Origin: Candidatus Aegiribacteria sp.
GTDB taxonomy: Bacteria > Fermentibacterota > Fermentibacteria > Fermentibacterales > Fermentibacteraceae
DNA: 6,950 bases
Direction: 5' to 3'
Assembly: GCA_021107345.1 (NCBI GenBank)
Contig: JAIOSX010000209.1
Location: 1 to 6,950, forward strand
Position 1 is the first letter of the stretch. The number at the start of each line of letters is the position of its first letter. The position numbers and the translations under genes are program-made. The notes beneath the pieces were generated by a model, which was given only the letters and a program-made list of their open reading frames with translations, had not been told where the DNA came from and made no database searches. Of the stretch, positions 5,648-6,950 are shown one piece after another.

Positions 5648-6950
5648 TACAAAGGCTACCGGGGTAAAAGTCTGGAATGCCTGAAGAAATTCAGTGTCGG
5701 TGTATGGTCAGACGTTGATATCAAATCAACCAGAGGAGGTTTCAAGGGAGTAATTCTTCCCAGGTCTGAAACCGCTGATGATACCCACATAGTATTGAAG
5801 ATACACAACGGATACAATGTAGGTTTGGGAGTAGATACCATAGAGTCCATCACAGAATTGGGCAGGAATGAAGCCCATTACAAGATACCTGAGAAAGAAT
5901 TCCCTTTCGATTCTTCAAAGCCCAATGTAAAGCTGTTTGGAACGGGAGGCACCATAGCTTCAAGGCTGGATTACAGGACAGGTGCCGTTATCCCTGCCTT
6001 TTCCCCGGGGGAGCTCTACGGGTCGGTACCTGAACTTGCAGACATATGCAATCTTAAAACGGAGAAGCTCTATGGCGTCTTCAGTGAGAACATGGGACCC
6101 GAACAGTGGAAGGGAACGGCTGAGGCGATAGGAAAAGAAATAGCCAATGGTATTGACGGCATAGTCATAGGACATGGAACCGATACTATGCACCACACAT
6201 CCGCCGTTCTTTCATTCATGGTTCAGGATTCACCTGTTCCTGTTGTAATGGTCGGTTCCCAGAGATCGAGCGACCGGCCTTCAAGCGATGCAGCAATAAA
6301 CCTTATGAATGCTACATATGCAGCTTCCCGCAGTGATATTGCAGAAGTTATGGTCTGTATGTTCGGACCCACAAGTGACCAGTACGGACTTCTTCACAGG
6401 GGAACAAGGGTCAGAAAGATGCACTCCTCATACAGATCTACATTCAGGACAATCGGGGATATACCGCTGGCAATGGTTGAAAATGGAAAGATTACGCATC
6501 TTAATAAAGACTATAAAAAAAGACGAAACGACCGGAAAGTAAATATCAATACCGCTTTTGATCCAAGGGTATCGATTGTCTATTACTACCCTGATATGAA
6601 ACCGGACATCATCGAATCGCTGATTGATAACGGGTACAAAGGAATCGTTATAGCCGGAACGGGACTCGGACACGTTAACAAGCCTCTCTATCCTGTGCTT
6701 AAGAAAGCCTGCGACCAGGGCATACACATTTACATGACAGTTCAGACACTCTGGGGATACGTACAGATGTTCGTGTACGACACCGGGCGTGATATGATGG
6801 AACTTGGTGTAATTCCAGCATCGAACATGCTTCCTGAAGTGGCATACGTGAAATTGTGCTGGGCACTCGGACAGAGTCACGACAGGGAAGAGGTCAAAAG
6901 GATCATGCTTACCCCGATAGCCGGCGAGATAACTGAGAGGGAACCACACA
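5645..6950 (+). CDS. gatD: Glu-tRNA(Gln) amidotransferase subunit D, archaeal type; 3' end cut by window, start unresolved
   Basis: GatD is an L-asparaginase-like amidase that frees ammonia from glutamine or asparagine for GatE. About 435 residues are visible, matching archaeal GatD (about 415-440); the alignable sequence reaches AGEITERE at the edge, so only a few residues are missing. An N-terminal Sm/Tudor-like domain (about 5654-5875) shows GVILPRSE and HIVLKIHNGYNVGL, absent from plain asparaginases. The amidase part has GTGGTIAS (5939-5962; catalytic Thr codon 5951-5953), GHGTDTMHHTSA (Thr 6179-6181, Asp 6182-6184), QRSSDRPSSDAA, HRGTRVRKMHSS (catalytic Lys 6416-6418), GTGLGH and MLPEVAYVKLCWALGQ. 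All expected catalytic residues are present. The frame is open from 5591 but has no ATG, GTG or TTG until a TTG inside the N-terminal domain, so either the sequence has an indel near 5643-5664 or initiation is unusual. The coordinate 5645 is simply the first in-frame codon after the Shine-Dalgarno core. Confidence 0.92.

Noticed and set aside
5643..5684. A 13-codon frame (GTG 5643 to TGA 5682-5684) as a separate leader peptide gene
   Set aside because: Its GTG lies inside the Shine-Dalgarno itself, so it cannot be initiated by that site. It is better explained as the displaced N-terminus of gatD or as non-coding.
6428..6949. A 173-codon minus-strand open frame near the right edge
   Set aside because: It is antisense to conserved gatD sequence, including the GTGLGH and MLPEVAYVK motifs; the plus-strand frame is clearly the coding one.

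Overview
The window reads as bacterial chromosome of intermediate GC, with a codon style rich in AGA/AGG, ATA and GGA and several non-ATG starts. A histidine kinase paired with a sigma-54 activator is a bacterial hallmark. The last two genes encode the archaeal-type Glu-tRNA(Gln) amidotransferase GatDE, where most bacteria use GatCAB. This combination suggests a poorly sampled bacterial lineage, perhaps a candidate phylum near the FCB group, but the sequence alone does not fix the taxon.

Layout, all on the + strand. Positions 2-403 hold the 3' end of an unrecognised gene whose product ends in a beta-rich domain. Positions 498-2165 encode a membrane sensor histidine kinase, followed after one base by an NtrC-family sigma-54-dependent response regulator (to 3459); the two form a two-component operon. 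The gene-free interval 3460-3728 (269 bp) starts directly after the regulator's stop codon. It carries two 35-bp direct repeats plus an inverted copy, which together make a long REP/REPIN-like hairpin. A good sigma-70-type promoter (-10 TATAAT at 3629-3634) follows, then the leader of gatE. Positions 3729-5636 encode full-length GatE. From about 5645 to the window edge lies gatD, missing only its last few codons.

How they work together: the kinase should sense an unknown extracytoplasmic signal and phosphorylate the regulator, which would activate sigma-54 promoters lying outside this window. GatE and GatD should form the complex that converts Glu-tRNA(Gln) to Gln-tRNA(Gln), with GatD releasing ammonia from an amide donor and GatE activating and amidating the glutamyl-tRNA.

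Two points deserve attention beyond annotation. First, an archaeal-type GatDE sits in a bacterial setting. Second, the starts of both the regulator gene and gatD are anomalous: each has a near-perfect Shine-Dalgarno sequence with no usual start codon in the right frame behind it, and in gatD no start is possible without a frame change.
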